Positions 26,338 to 35,464 of a stretch of DNA of 64,000 bases are shown piece by piece; position 1 is the stretch's first letter; each line of letters starts with the position of its first letter. This DNA is from JBAVQS01 sp049694275. Its GTDB lineage: Bacteria > Chloroflexota > Anaerolineae > UBA4142 > SHND01. Where the stretch lies: the NCBI GenBank assembly GCA_049694275.1, contig JBAVQS010000147.1, forward strand, positions 20,970 through 84,969, written 5' to 3'. The notes under the pieces are model-generated. The model ran no database searches and had not been told where the DNA came from. It worked only from the letters and a program-made list of their open reading frames with translations. Position numbers and translations under genes: made by a program.

Positions 26338-28691
26338 CCGTTACTGTTCGGCTGCTGGCGCCGATTCTGATCGGGATTGCACTGGCCATCGGGGCGCTGA
26401 CGTGGATTAACTTTAACAATCAGCAGGCGCTCATTGCGGGCCAGGAGGATACCCAACTGGCGGAAGCCTCGGCGGGGTTTTCCGCGCAGATTAGTGCAAA
26501 GCAACTCCTGGCCGAGTCTCTCGCCACCGGTGTGAGCAACCTGCCTGAGGAGGGGAGCGCGCTGTACTGGCAGGATGCGATTCTCCTGATGGATCAAGTT
26601 CGTCCGGTTTACCAGGAACTGGCGAACACCTACGGGACGTCAGAGCTCAATTTCTATCTCGCGCCCGCGACGGAGTTGCTACAGGTGACGGACCCGACCC
26701 ACAAGCCCGAGGATGTGTCGAGCACGCGGAAGATTGTGGCCCGCACCATCAGCCAGGGACTGTCGCAGGGGGGGGTCGAGATCGGACCCAGGGGGCTGGG
26801 CATTTACAGCGCCGTACCGGTGATTCATTCGGGCGCATTTCTTGGCGCGGTCGAGGTGGGGTTTAGCTTAAACCAGACATTTTTGAAAGAGTACGCGGCG
26901 CGCCGGCAGGTGGCTGTCGCCGTCTATGTGAAACATTCCCTTCTGGCGCGCGCGACGCCGAACCCCAATACCGTGCCTGCGTCCATTCCGGACCTTGACC
27001 TGATTGTCCAGACGGGCGAGCCGGTGCAGGCCTCTGCCGCGTCATTGAGCGGGGCGCTGGGGGGCGCGACCCTGACCGACCGCATCACCCAAAATGGAAA
27101 GCCTTTTGCGGTGCAGGTGAGTCCCCTCAAGGACTATTCGGGCGATACGATTGGGGTGGTGCAGATTGTGCTGTCGCGCACTCTGGCGCTCGACGCGATC
27201 GACGCCAGCCGCAACATCTCTTTGCTCTGGGGCGGCGCCATCTTTTTGCTCGTCGCGCTGGGGGTCTATGTGGTGACGAATCGATCCGTCATCCGGCGAT
27301 TGCAAGACCTGAACCAGGTGGCGGACCGATTCAAGGAAGGGGACCGTGCGGCGCGGGTGCAGGTCACCAGCCCGGACGAACTGGGCCAGTTGGGGGGCAC
27401 CTTTAACGGGCTGGCCGACGAGATCGGCAACCTGGTGACCGGCCTGGAGGAGCGCGTGGCTGAACGCACGGCTTCGCTTGAGCGGTATTCGAATTATATG
27501 GTCGCCCTGCAGAATACGACGCTGGACCTGAGCCGCCGCCGCGATGTGAATGAGCTCTTGCAGGCGGTGGTGGTGCGCGCCGGCGGGTTGGTCGGTACCG
27601 AGCACGGCTATGTCTTTTTGCTCGATCCCGAAACGGGTGAGATGAAGATGCGGGTGGGAATTGGCGTCTATGCCAAGCTGATCGGCTCACAGGCGCGGAG
27701 CGGGACGGGGCTGGCGGGGACGGTGTGGCAGAGCGGCGAGCCGCTGGCGGTCAACGATTATCAGCACTGGTCCGGGCGGCTGGGGGGCGCAGAGCGGGCG
27801 GCCCTGCACGCGGTGGCCGGCGTGCCGTTGAAATCGGGGGCGCAAGTTTTGGGGGTCATCGGGTTGGCCTACGTCGAAGCGGGCCGCACGTTTGGGGCGA
27901 ACGAGGTTGAGGTGTTGACCCGGTTCGCACAATTTGCCTCGATTGCGCTGGAGAACGCGCGCCTGTACACGGCGCAGGGGGCGTACGCCGAGGAGAGCCG
28001 CCAGGCGATGGAGCGCCAGGCGGCGCTCGCCGAAGAGAACCGCCGGCTGTTGGAACGGGCCCAGCAAGCGGTCGCCAACCTGGACGCGGTCAACCGGCGG
28101 TTGACGCGCGAAGGGTGGCAAGAGTTTATGTCGCTGCGCAAGGGCCGGCTGGCGCTCGCCAGCGGAGCGGTCTCTCCGAATGAGCAATCCACTGTGGCGG
28201 CGACGCAGGACGAGCCGCAGGCGCTGACGGAAGCGGTGGGGCGGCGCCAGTTGGTTACCACGCGCGAGAACGGGCGCCGGGTGGTAGCCGTGCCCATTAT
28301 GGTGCGCGGCGAGGTTCTCGGTTCTCTGGCGATCGAGGACGCTGCCGGGGCTGCAGATTGGAATTCCGAGGAGGTCGCCGCACTGCGGAGCATTTCGGAT
28401 CACCTGGCGCTGGCGCTCGACAATGCGCGCCTGTTCGAGCAGACCCAGGCTTCGCTCGAAACGGCGCGCCGTAACGCCGCGCGTGAGGTGACGCTCGCCG
28501 ATATTACCGAACGGATGTATGCGCGCACGAATGTCGAGGGGATTCTGGAGGCCGCGCTCCAGGAGCTGCGGCGCACGACGGGACGGAAGCGGGCGGTGGC
28601 GTGGCTATCTCCGCAGGATCAAGAGGAGCGAACGTCTGACGCGTTCGGGATATCTGGCGCAGGTATCTCCGGCCCGGATAAGAGAAAATAG
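26334..28691 (+). CDS. Extracellular-Cache, HAMP, double-GAF sensor without kinase domain
   Basis: The product has 785 aa. A TM helix at about 5-27, a periplasmic region at about 30-295, a second TM at about 298-320 and a HAMP domain at about 320-372 make a classical transmembrane receptor. The periplasmic part resembles dCache_3: TDPTHKPEDVSSTRK, then GGVEIGPRGLGIYSAVPV and GAVEVGFSL. A GAF domain covers about 400-545, a coiled linker of two 14-residue units 550-577, and a degenerate GAF about 600-710. The shared tail (ILEAALQELRRTTG) follows. The start overlaps the upstream stop by ATGA. An output kinase is lacking and is presumably provided by downstream genes. Confidence 0.85.
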   Translation: MTVTVRLLAPILIGIALAIGALTWINFNNQQALIAGQEDTQLAEASAGFSAQISAKQLLAESLATGVSNLPEEGSALYWQDAILLMDQVRPVYQELANTYGTSELNFYLAPATELLQVTDPTHKPEDVSSTRKIVARTISQGLSQGGVEIGPRGLGIYSAVPVIHSGAFLGAVEVGFSLNQTFLKEYAARRQVAVAVYVKHSLLARATPNPNTVPASIPDLDLIVQTGEPVQASAASLSGALGGATLTDRITQNGKPFAVQVSPLKDYSGDTIGVVQIVLSRTLALDAIDASRNISLLWGGAIFLLVALGVYVVTNRSVIRRLQDLNQVADRFKEGDRAARVQVTSPDELGQLGGTFNGLADEIGNLVTGLEERVAERTASLERYSNYMVALQNTTLDLSRRRDVNELLQAVVVRAGGLVGTEHGYVFLLDPETGEMKMRVGIGVYAKLIGSQARSGTGLAGTVWQSGEPLAVNDYQHWSGRLGGAERAALHAVAGVPLKSGAQVLGVIGLAYVEAGRTFGANEVEVLTRFAQFASIALENARLYTAQGAYAEESRQAMERQAALAEENRRLLERAQQAVANLDAVNRRLTREGWQEFMSLRKGRLALASGAVSPNEQSTVAATQDEPQALTEAVGRRQLVTTRENGRRVVAVPIMVRGEVLGSLAIEDAAGAADWNSEEVAALRSISDHLALALDNARLFEQTQASLETARRNAAREVTLADITERMYARTNVEGILEAALQELRRTTGRKRAVAWLSPQDQEERTSDAFGISGAGISGPDKRK

Positions 28692-28693
28692 AT

Positions 28694-30559
28694 ATGAGTA
28701 CAACCCAACCTGTTTCGACCCCATTCAAATTCTGGCAGTGGCTGACCCGGGTTCCGTCGTTCGCCGACGAGGAGCTGACGGCGCGGGCGCGGCTGTTGAA
28801 CGTGATCCTGCTCGCGACGCTGGTGCTTTTTATCAGCATTCTGGTGCTGGGGCCGCTGGTCACGGTCGGGCGGCCGGATGTGCCGCTTCTGGGCGCAGGC
28901 GGGGTGGCCGTTTCGGTGGGGCTGCTGTACCTGTTTCGCCAGGGGCGGATCCGGCTGGTGAGCGGGCTTGAGGTGGGGCTGTTGGCGGCGGCGTACCTGA
29001 CGGCGTTGTATAACGCAGGGAGTATCCGGCAGCCGGGGTTTTCTTTTTTTACGATCCTGGTGATGGTGACAGGGCTGCTCTTTGGCCGGCGGGCAGGGTT
29101 TATTATGGCGGGGCTCTCGGGGCTTGCCGGGCTTGGCTTTATGTATGCGGAGGGGCAGGGGCTGCTCCCGAAGGTGGCGCTAGCGCCGCTGACGGCGATG
29201 TGGGCGTTTGGGACGGTTAACGCCTTTTTCGTGGCGACGATGCTCTACCTGGCGCTGCGCAATCTGAGCGACGCATTGGGGCGGATGCGGACGAGCAACC
29301 GCGAGCTCCAGGCGATACAGGGCTCGCTGCAGGAACGGGTGACTACGGCGACGCGCGAGTTGGCGGCGAGCGCCGAGCAGAACCGCTACCTGGCGGCCCA
29401 GCTCCAGACGAGCGCCGAGGTGGCGGCGGCGGCGGCGGGGCAACTGGACCTGGCGGCGCTGCTGCCGCTGGTGTCGCGGTTGATTGGGGAGCGATTCAAT
29501 CTGTATCATGTCGGCATCTATTTGCTGGAGGAGCAGGTGGGGGTCCGGAGCGCGTCGTACACCGAGGGAGGAGAGGGCGCGGCGGGGATTGAACGCGTGG
29601 TCGCCGGCGAAAAGGGGATTGTCGCATCGGTATTGAACCGACAGGGGGTGCGGATTGCGCCGGATGTCTCGAAGGAACCGCTGTTCAGGGATGATCCGGA
29701 CCTGCCGCTGACCCGTTCGGAGATGGCGGTGCCTTTGCAGACGGGGAAGCAGTTGATCGGCGCGCTGGACCTGCAGAGCGCGAGGCCGGGGGCATTCTCG
29801 GAGGCGGATGTGACGGTGCTGACGGTGCTGGCTTCGCAGATTGCGATTGCGATTCAGAACGCGCGCTCGTTCGAGCAGGAGGAGCGGCTGGTGCAAGAGA
29901 ACCGCCGCTCAAGCGAACGGCAGGCGGCGCTCGCCGAAGAAAACCGCCAACTCCTCGAGCGCACCCAACAGGCGCTCGACCAGGTGAACGCGCTGAACCG
30001 CCGGCTGACGCGCGAGGGGTGGGGCGAGTATGTCGCCACCCATGGCAAACAGGTCATGGTCGAGGACGCGGCAGTTGGTTTCAAGAAAGGCTCGCCGGCC
30101 GATTCGGTTTTGCGCCAGGCGGCGACGACGGGTGAGCTGGCCGAGACGCATGTGAATGGGTCAACGGCGTTAGCCGCGCCGATCGTCTTGCGCGGCGAGG
30201 TGATCGGCTCGCTCAGCCTTCAAGATGTCGAGGCGGGCGAATGGACCGACGAAGAAGTGGCGCTGCTCGAGGGTACAGCCGAGCGCGTCGCACTTGCCCT
30301 GGAAAATGCACGGCTCTTTGAACAGACGCAAGCCGCGCTGGAAGCGACCCGGCAGGCAGCGGAGCGGGATGCGCGTCTGGCCGCGATCAATGACCGGCTC
30401 CATGCCAGCACCGATGTCAAGACGATTTTGCAAACGGCGGCGGAAGAGCTGCTGCGCGCCACCGGGCGCTCGCGGACCGTGGTGCGGCTCAACCCGACGC
30501 AGGTCGCGGGCGAGCTCTCGCCCCGTCCCACGGGACTTCCTACGGTCGCTGAAAAATGA
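28694..30559 (+). CDS. Membrane double-GAF sensor without kinase domain
   Basis: The product has 621 aa. About six hydrophobic segments lie in residues 30-190. A coiled segment at about 195-240 leads to a GAF domain (about 245-395, LIGERFNLYHVGIYLL to QNARSFEQE). Two 14-residue coiled units (398-425) precede a degenerate GAF (about 430-555, VLRGEVIGSLSLQD to ALALENARLFEQT). The C-terminal tail contains ILQTAAEELLRATG. The gene starts two bases after the previous stop. It closely resembles the sensors at 33593 and 35461 in layout. The ligand is unknown. Confidence 0.82.
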   Translation: MSTTQPVSTPFKFWQWLTRVPSFADEELTARARLLNVILLATLVLFISILVLGPLVTVGRPDVPLLGAGGVAVSVGLLYLFRQGRIRLVSGLEVGLLAAAYLTALYNAGSIRQPGFSFFTILVMVTGLLFGRRAGFIMAGLSGLAGLGFMYAEGQGLLPKVALAPLTAMWAFGTVNAFFVATMLYLALRNLSDALGRMRTSNRELQAIQGSLQERVTTATRELAASAEQNRYLAAQLQTSAEVAAAAAGQLDLAALLPLVSRLIGERFNLYHVGIYLLEEQVGVRSASYTEGGEGAAGIERVVAGEKGIVASVLNRQGVRIAPDVSKEPLFRDDPDLPLTRSEMAVPLQTGKQLIGALDLQSARPGAFSEADVTVLTVLASQIAIAIQNARSFEQEERLVQENRRSSERQAALAEENRQLLERTQQALDQVNALNRRLTREGWGEYVATHGKQVMVEDAAVGFKKGSPADSVLRQAATTGELAETHVNGSTALAAPIVLRGEVIGSLSLQDVEAGEWTDEEVALLEGTAERVALALENARLFEQTQAALEATRQAAERDARLAAINDRLHASTDVKTILQTAAEELLRATGRSRTVVRLNPTQVAGELSPRPTGLPTVAEK

Positions 30560-33501
30560 AAATGATGAACAAATCCGGCAACCAACGAACAGAGGAAACG
30601 CGACGCCAGCTCGCGCGCGTCCTGATCATAGCGATTGCCCTGTTGGGCTTCGCCCAGCTGGTGTCTGTCGTATCCATTACCCTCAGTGGGGACTGGGTTG
30701 CTTCTCTGCAGGACGGACTGGTTCTGGTCGGCTTGGGTTATCTGGTCGCGTTGCTGGCCGCGTTCTGGCTCAATCGCCGCGGGCAGCCCATTTGGGCGGC
30801 GCGTCTCACCATCGGCGCGCTGCTCATCGCCATGTTGGTGGTCGTGCTGCGCGTGACCGGTTTTGGCCTCATGCTGAGCGTCGGCGCGTTTCTGCTCACC
30901 GCCTTTATCGTCGGACAGATTCGTTTGCCGGGGCGACAGGCGCTTGAGCTGGTGGTTGCCGGCGCGGTCGGCGCCGTCCTCATCCTCCTGCTCGATCTCT
31001 TTGCTCCGATTGCGCGGACTCAGAGCGGCGCCGATACGCAATTCACCTCAGCCGCCTCGCTCCTGATCGGTTTTTTGGTGTTGGGGGGGCTGGCGCTGCG
31101 ACACTGGCGCGAGTTTCGCCTGCGCACCAAATTGATCATTGGGTTCATCGCCATTAGCGCCGTGGCCGTAGTGGCGGTGAGCGCGATCGTGAGTCAGACC
31201 GTAACCTCGAACCTGACCCTGCAGCAGGGCGCCGCGCTCAGGACGATTGCCGATAACAGAGCGACCATCGTCGGCGACCTGCTCGAGCGGCAGAAGGACC
31301 TCTTGCAGACCATCGCCTCAACCCAGAGCATCCACAACATTGCTTCTTTGACCAATGCCCTCTATGGAACCGAAGACCGGGCGGTGATCCAAAAGCAGAT
31401 CGATGGCGTCGAACAGCAGTGGGTTAAGGTGGGCGATGGGGACCCGGCCGTTCAACCCAAGCTGACCAACACGACGGCGGTCGAGTTCCTGCGTTTTCAG
31501 AGCGATATGCAGGATAACACCCAGGTGTTGTTGACCGACCAGTATGGGGCGATTATCGCATCGACTTTCCGGACCGCGCATTACTATCTGGGCGATCAGG
31601 CCTGGTGGCAAACGGCCTATAACGGCGGACAGGGTAAGCTCTATATCAGCCAGCCGCAGACCATCGAGCGCCTGGGCGGTTATTGGATCATTATCGCGAT
31701 ACCGGTCTACGGCGGGGACAATCTGGTGATTGGCGTGCTGCAGGGGCTCTATCCGGTAGCTGCGCTTCAACAAGCCTTGACCGTGACGCCGGGCACAAAT
31801 ACCGGTTCTCCCGACCTGATCTTTCCATCGGGTCTCACACTGCACGGCGAAGGGGATGTGACAACGCTCGCGCCGGCCCTGCTCAACCGGCTTCACACCA
31901 TGACCCAAGATTATGCGCGGCTGTCCTATGAGAATGGGGATGCCTTTGTCAGTCGCGCCAATGTCGCCGCAAGCCGGCCGTCGACCAGTGGGGACATCCC
32001 GGGCTTGGGCTGGATGGTGGTCGTCGATCAGGATCCGCAAATTGCGCTGCAGCCGGTGCTCGTGGCCTCGCAAGCGGCCATCTTTTCCGGGCTCGGCGTC
32101 TTTTTGCTGGCGGTTCTGTTCGCGGGGATCGGCGCTCAATTCTTTGCCGGGCCGATTATCAAGTTGACACAGACGGCCGAAAAGATTACGGGCGGCGATT
32201 TAACGCTCCAGGCCAGTGTGAGCTCGGAGGACGAGATCGGGGAACTGGCGACAGCCTTTAATCGCATGACCGGGCAGCTCCGCCAGACGCTGGGCACGCT
32301 CGAGCAGCGCGTCGACGCGCGCACGGCGGAACTGGCGCGGGCGAATGACCAGTTGAGCACGCGCGCGAATCAACTGGAGGCGAGCGCGGAGATTTCACGG
32401 GCGGTGGCGGCGACCCTCCAGTTGGATGAGCTGTTGAATACCGTGCCGCCGCTGCTGGCTGCGCGGTTTGGGTTTGATCGGGCCACCATCTATCTCGTCG
32501 ACGAGAACAGCCGGGAGGCGGCGCTGCACGCGGCGTCGGGGCGCACCGCGTCCGGGTCTTTTCTGAATCAGAGAATTTCAAAGGCCGGGGAGCGGGTCGC
32601 GGTTGACGAGAGCAATTTCGTCGGGCATGTGATCGCCGCCGGCCATCTGCGCGTGGCAGAGTGCCTGGCCGACGATCCGCTTTACAAGACGCCGCCCCTG
32701 CCCGGAATTCAATCGCGCGTGACGCTGCCCTTGATCGTGGCGGGGCAGACGATCGGCGCCGTCGACCTGCTCTCCACCCAGGTCCGTCTGTTTAGCCAGA
32801 GCGACCTGACCGGCTTGAGCGGTCTCGCCGACCAGATTGCGGTGGCCATTCAGAATGCGCGGTCGTTCGAGCGCCAGGTGGCGCTGACCGACGAGAACCG
32901 GCGCTCGCTAGAGCGCCAGACGGCGCTCGCCGACGAGAACCGGCTGCTTTTGGAGCGCACGCAAAAGGCGGTGCAGGAGTTGAACGCCTTGAACCAGCGG
33001 CTTTCGCATGAAGGATGGACGGTGTATGAGCAGACGGCCGGCGACCTGGTCGGGCAGGCGGAGCGGTCGACGCTGGTCAATCCGGTCTCCGAGATTCCTG
33101 CATTGGATCAGGCCGCCGCAAAAGGCGACCTCGTGACGCTGCGCGCAGACGGGGGCACGGTCGTTGCCGTGCCGATTATCGTGCGCGGCCAGGTGATCGG
33201 TTCGATGGCGGTGCAGGATTGCGAGGCGCAGAATGATTGGACGGCGGATGAGATTGCCACATTGCGGGATGTGAGTGAGCATGTGGCGCTGGCGCTGGAC
33301 AATGCGCGGCTGTTCGAGCAGACGCAGGCGGCGCTGGAAGCGGCGCGCCAGGCGGCCGAACGGGATGCGCGGCTGGCGGCGATCAACGACCGGCTGCATG
33401 CCGGCACCGACATTGAGGGAATTTTGCGAACGGCGGTCGAGGAGCTGCGGATTACGACGGGACGGACGCGGGCGGTGGTGCGGCTGGCGCGGCGGCAATA
33501 G
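30556..33501 (+). CDS. Membrane, extracellular-Cache, HAMP, double-GAF sensor without kinase domain
   Basis: The product has 981 aa. Five TM helices (about 15-165) and a sixth (about 200-222) are followed by a large extracellular double-Cache-like region (about 225-515), a TM at about 525-547 and a HAMP domain at about 545-600 (ITGGDLTLQASV to ATAFNRMTGQL). A GAF covers about 630-775, then come two 14-residue coiled units (776-803) and a degenerate GAF (about 805-930). The shared tail (ILRTAVEELRITTG) ends the protein. The start ATG overlaps the previous TGA; an ATG at 30562 is an alternative. This layout is repeated at the N-terminus of the 2305-aa protein, so the two are paralogues. Confidence 0.84.
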   Translation: MKMMNKSGNQRTEETRRQLARVLIIAIALLGFAQLVSVVSITLSGDWVASLQDGLVLVGLGYLVALLAAFWLNRRGQPIWAARLTIGALLIAMLVVVLRVTGFGLMLSVGAFLLTAFIVGQIRLPGRQALELVVAGAVGAVLILLLDLFAPIARTQSGADTQFTSAASLLIGFLVLGGLALRHWREFRLRTKLIIGFIAISAVAVVAVSAIVSQTVTSNLTLQQGAALRTIADNRATIVGDLLERQKDLLQTIASTQSIHNIASLTNALYGTEDRAVIQKQIDGVEQQWVKVGDGDPAVQPKLTNTTAVEFLRFQSDMQDNTQVLLTDQYGAIIASTFRTAHYYLGDQAWWQTAYNGGQGKLYISQPQTIERLGGYWIIIAIPVYGGDNLVIGVLQGLYPVAALQQALTVTPGTNTGSPDLIFPSGLTLHGEGDVTTLAPALLNRLHTMTQDYARLSYENGDAFVSRANVAASRPSTSGDIPGLGWMVVVDQDPQIALQPVLVASQAAIFSGLGVFLLAVLFAGIGAQFFAGPIIKLTQTAEKITGGDLTLQASVSSEDEIGELATAFNRMTGQLRQTLGTLEQRVDARTAELARANDQLSTRANQLEASAEISRAVAATLQLDELLNTVPPLLAARFGFDRATIYLVDENSREAALHAASGRTASGSFLNQRISKAGERVAVDESNFVGHVIAAGHLRVAECLADDPLYKTPPLPGIQSRVTLPLIVAGQTIGAVDLLSTQVRLFSQSDLTGLSGLADQIAVAIQNARSFERQVALTDENRRSLERQTALADENRLLLERTQKAVQELNALNQRLSHEGWTVYEQTAGDLVGQAERSTLVNPVSEIPALDQAAAKGDLVTLRADGGTVVAVPIIVRGQVIGSMAVQDCEAQNDWTADEIATLRDVSEHVALALDNARLFEQTQAALEAARQAAERDARLAAINDRLHAGTDIEGILRTAVEELRITTGRTRAVVRLARRQ

Positions 33502-33525
33502 GGCGATTTCAGATTTCAGATTTCA

Positions 33526-33553
33526 CTTGTGCTTGCGCAAACGCAAGTGCAAG
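33526..33553. repeat. Hairpin in a spacer of the sensor array
   Basis: CTTGTGCTTGCG (33526-33537) pairs with CGCAAGTGCAAG (33542-33553) across a 4-base loop with two mismatches. ATTTCAG direct repeats and an AGAATTCT palindrome flank it. The 91-bp gap between the 981-aa and 623-aa sensor genes is entirely repeat-like apart from the ribosome binding site. Confidence 0.6.
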
Positions 33554-33592
33554 CAGAATTCAGAATTCTGAATTGGGACGTAGAGGAGGGTC

Positions 33593-35464
33593 ATGCAGAG
33601 CGCTGTAGGTGCAAGCAGACAGGTGCAGACGTTAGACGATATTCGCGCGCTGCGGGAAACGCTGATGCGGAGTATCCTGCGCGTCTTGCTGGTAGGAGGC
33701 GGGCTGGGGGTGCTCGGCGCGTCCTACTATGCGTACGTGCAGAATGAATTGTACTATATCCCCATCTATGCGGCGCTTTTTGCGTTGATCAGCGTGGTGG
33801 CGCTCTGGCGGCGGGTGCCGTATACGTTCCAGGTCTATTTTATCATCGGCCTGCTCTACGCCCTGGCGCTGCTCAACTTTGCAACCGAAGGGCGCGGGTC
33901 GCTGGGGCGCGTGTTTTTGTATGCGATGGCCTTTACCGCAGTCATCTTTGTCGGACGGCGGGCCATCCTTCCGACCATCGCCGTCGTGGTGCTGACGATG
34001 GCCGGTTTCGCGTGGGCCTTTGCGAGCGGCAATATGGCGGGGTCGGGGTATCAGGAAGTGAGCTCGACCTTGCCGGCCGGTTGGATCAGCAACACGATTA
34101 TTCTCCTGGCGCTGATCTCCCTGGTCGTCCTGTCGGTTAATTTCATCGTGACGCGCCTGACCGCGTCGCTCGACCAGAGCCGGAAACTGACCGCAGAATT
34201 GAAACAGCAACAGGCGGGGCTGGAGGAGCAGGTGGCGGCGCGCACGGCGGCGCTGGCCGAACGGACCGACACGCTCCAGCGCTCGACGAATTATCTGACC
34301 GCGCTGCAGGATACGGCGGTGGACCTGGTGAGCCTGTTTGACGTAAACCAGCTCTTGCAGGCGATGATTACGCGCGCCGGCGCGCTGGTCGATACCGAGC
34401 ACGGCTATGTTTTTTTGCTCGACGCACAGACCGGGCAGATGGAGATGCGCGTGGGCACGGGCACCTATGCGGGGTTGGTGGGGACGCGGGCGCTCGCCGG
34501 CTCAGGGCTGGCGGGGACAGTGTGGCAGACGGGCGCGCCGGTGGTGGCGGATGATTATCAGAACTGGGCGGGGCGACTCGGGGGCAGCGCGCGTTCGCAA
34601 CTGCGCACCGTGGTGGGAGTCCCCCTGACATCGGGAAATGAGACCATCGGGGTGATCGGGCTGGCGTATACGGATGCGGGGCGCAAGTTCGGGGCGGAGG
34701 CCGTGGACGTGGTGGCGCGGTTTGCGCAGTTGGCGTCGATTGCGCTCCAGAATGCGCAGTTGTATGCGGAGGAGCGGGCGCTGGTGGAAGAGAATCGGCA
34801 GGCGACCCGGCGGGCCGAGGCGCTGGCGGAAGAGAATCGACATTCCGCCGAACGCGCTGCGGCGCTGGCCGAAGAGAACCAGCGGCTGCTCGAACGGTCG
34901 CAGCGCGCCATTCAAGAGTTGAACGAGGTGACCCGGCGTCTGACCCGTGAAGGGTGGGACGAGGTGTTACTGCGCTCGCAAGGGTCCATCCTCATTCAGG
35001 ATGCGGCATCCGGGGGCGCGGCGGCGTCACCCGAGCTGGCCGCAATGGATGAGGCGGTTGAAAAGGGTGAGCTGGTCAAGAGCCGCGCCGGCGGTTGCAA
35101 CGCGATGGCCGTTCCGATTGTCGTGCGCGGTGAGGTGATCGGCTCGATCGCGCTGGAGGACCAGGATACGTCGCCCGAGTGGGACGCGGACGAGACGGTG
35201 GCGATTCAGGATGTGGCCGAGCACGTAGCCCTGGCGATTGAGAACGCGCGGCTGTACGAGCAGACCCAGGCCGCATTGGCCGAGACGCGGCGGCTGGCCG
35301 AACGGCAGGCGCAGATCTCTGTGATCGGCGAACGGCTCTATGCGAGCACCGATGTGCAGGCAGTGCTCCAAAAGGCGGCCGAGGAGCTCGTGCAACTGAC
35401 GGGGCGCGGGCGGGCCGTGGCGTGGGTGCCGCGCAAGAATACAGAGGCTGAGAGAGTGATATGA
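33593..35464 (+). CDS. Membrane double-GAF sensor without kinase domain
   Basis: The product has 623 aa. A GAGGAGG Shine-Dalgarno lies four bases before the ATG. About six TM helices occupy 25-190, a coil 195-235 (EQVAARTAALAERTDTLQR) and a GAF about 235-390 (LVDTEHGYVFLLD to IALQNAQLY). Three 14-residue coiled units follow (396-437), then a degenerate GAF (about 440-565) and the shared tail (VLQKAAEELVQLTG). The GAF region is nearly identical to that of the next gene, implying recent duplication or gene conversion. It overlaps the next gene by ATGA. Confidence 0.84.
   Translation: MQSAVGASRQVQTLDDIRALRETLMRSILRVLLVGGGLGVLGASYYAYVQNELYYIPIYAALFALISVVALWRRVPYTFQVYFIIGLLYALALLNFATEGRGSLGRVFLYAMAFTAVIFVGRRAILPTIAVVVLTMAGFAWAFASGNMAGSGYQEVSSTLPAGWISNTIILLALISLVVLSVNFIVTRLTASLDQSRKLTAELKQQQAGLEEQVAARTAALAERTDTLQRSTNYLTALQDTAVDLVSLFDVNQLLQAMITRAGALVDTEHGYVFLLDAQTGQMEMRVGTGTYAGLVGTRALAGSGLAGTVWQTGAPVVADDYQNWAGRLGGSARSQLRTVVGVPLTSGNETIGVIGLAYTDAGRKFGAEAVDVVARFAQLASIALQNAQLYAEERALVEENRQATRRAEALAEENRHSAERAAALAEENQRLLERSQRAIQELNEVTRRLTREGWDEVLLRSQGSILIQDAASGGAAASPELAAMDEAVEKGELVKSRAGGCNAMAVPIVVRGEVIGSIALEDQDTSPEWDADETVAIQDVAEHVALAIENARLYEQTQAALAETRRLAERQAQISVIGERLYASTDVQAVLQKAAEELVQLTGRGRAVAWVPRKNTEAERVI
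34778..34903 (+). repeat. Three tandem 42-bp units encoding a coiled linker
   Basis: Three in-frame 42-bp units encode 14-residue repeats of the form ALxEENRxxxERxx (two heptads each). Counterparts in neighbouring genes have 2 units (27981-28064, 29885-29968, 32881-32964), 4 units (36652-36819) and 5 units (39746-39955). Confidence 0.85.
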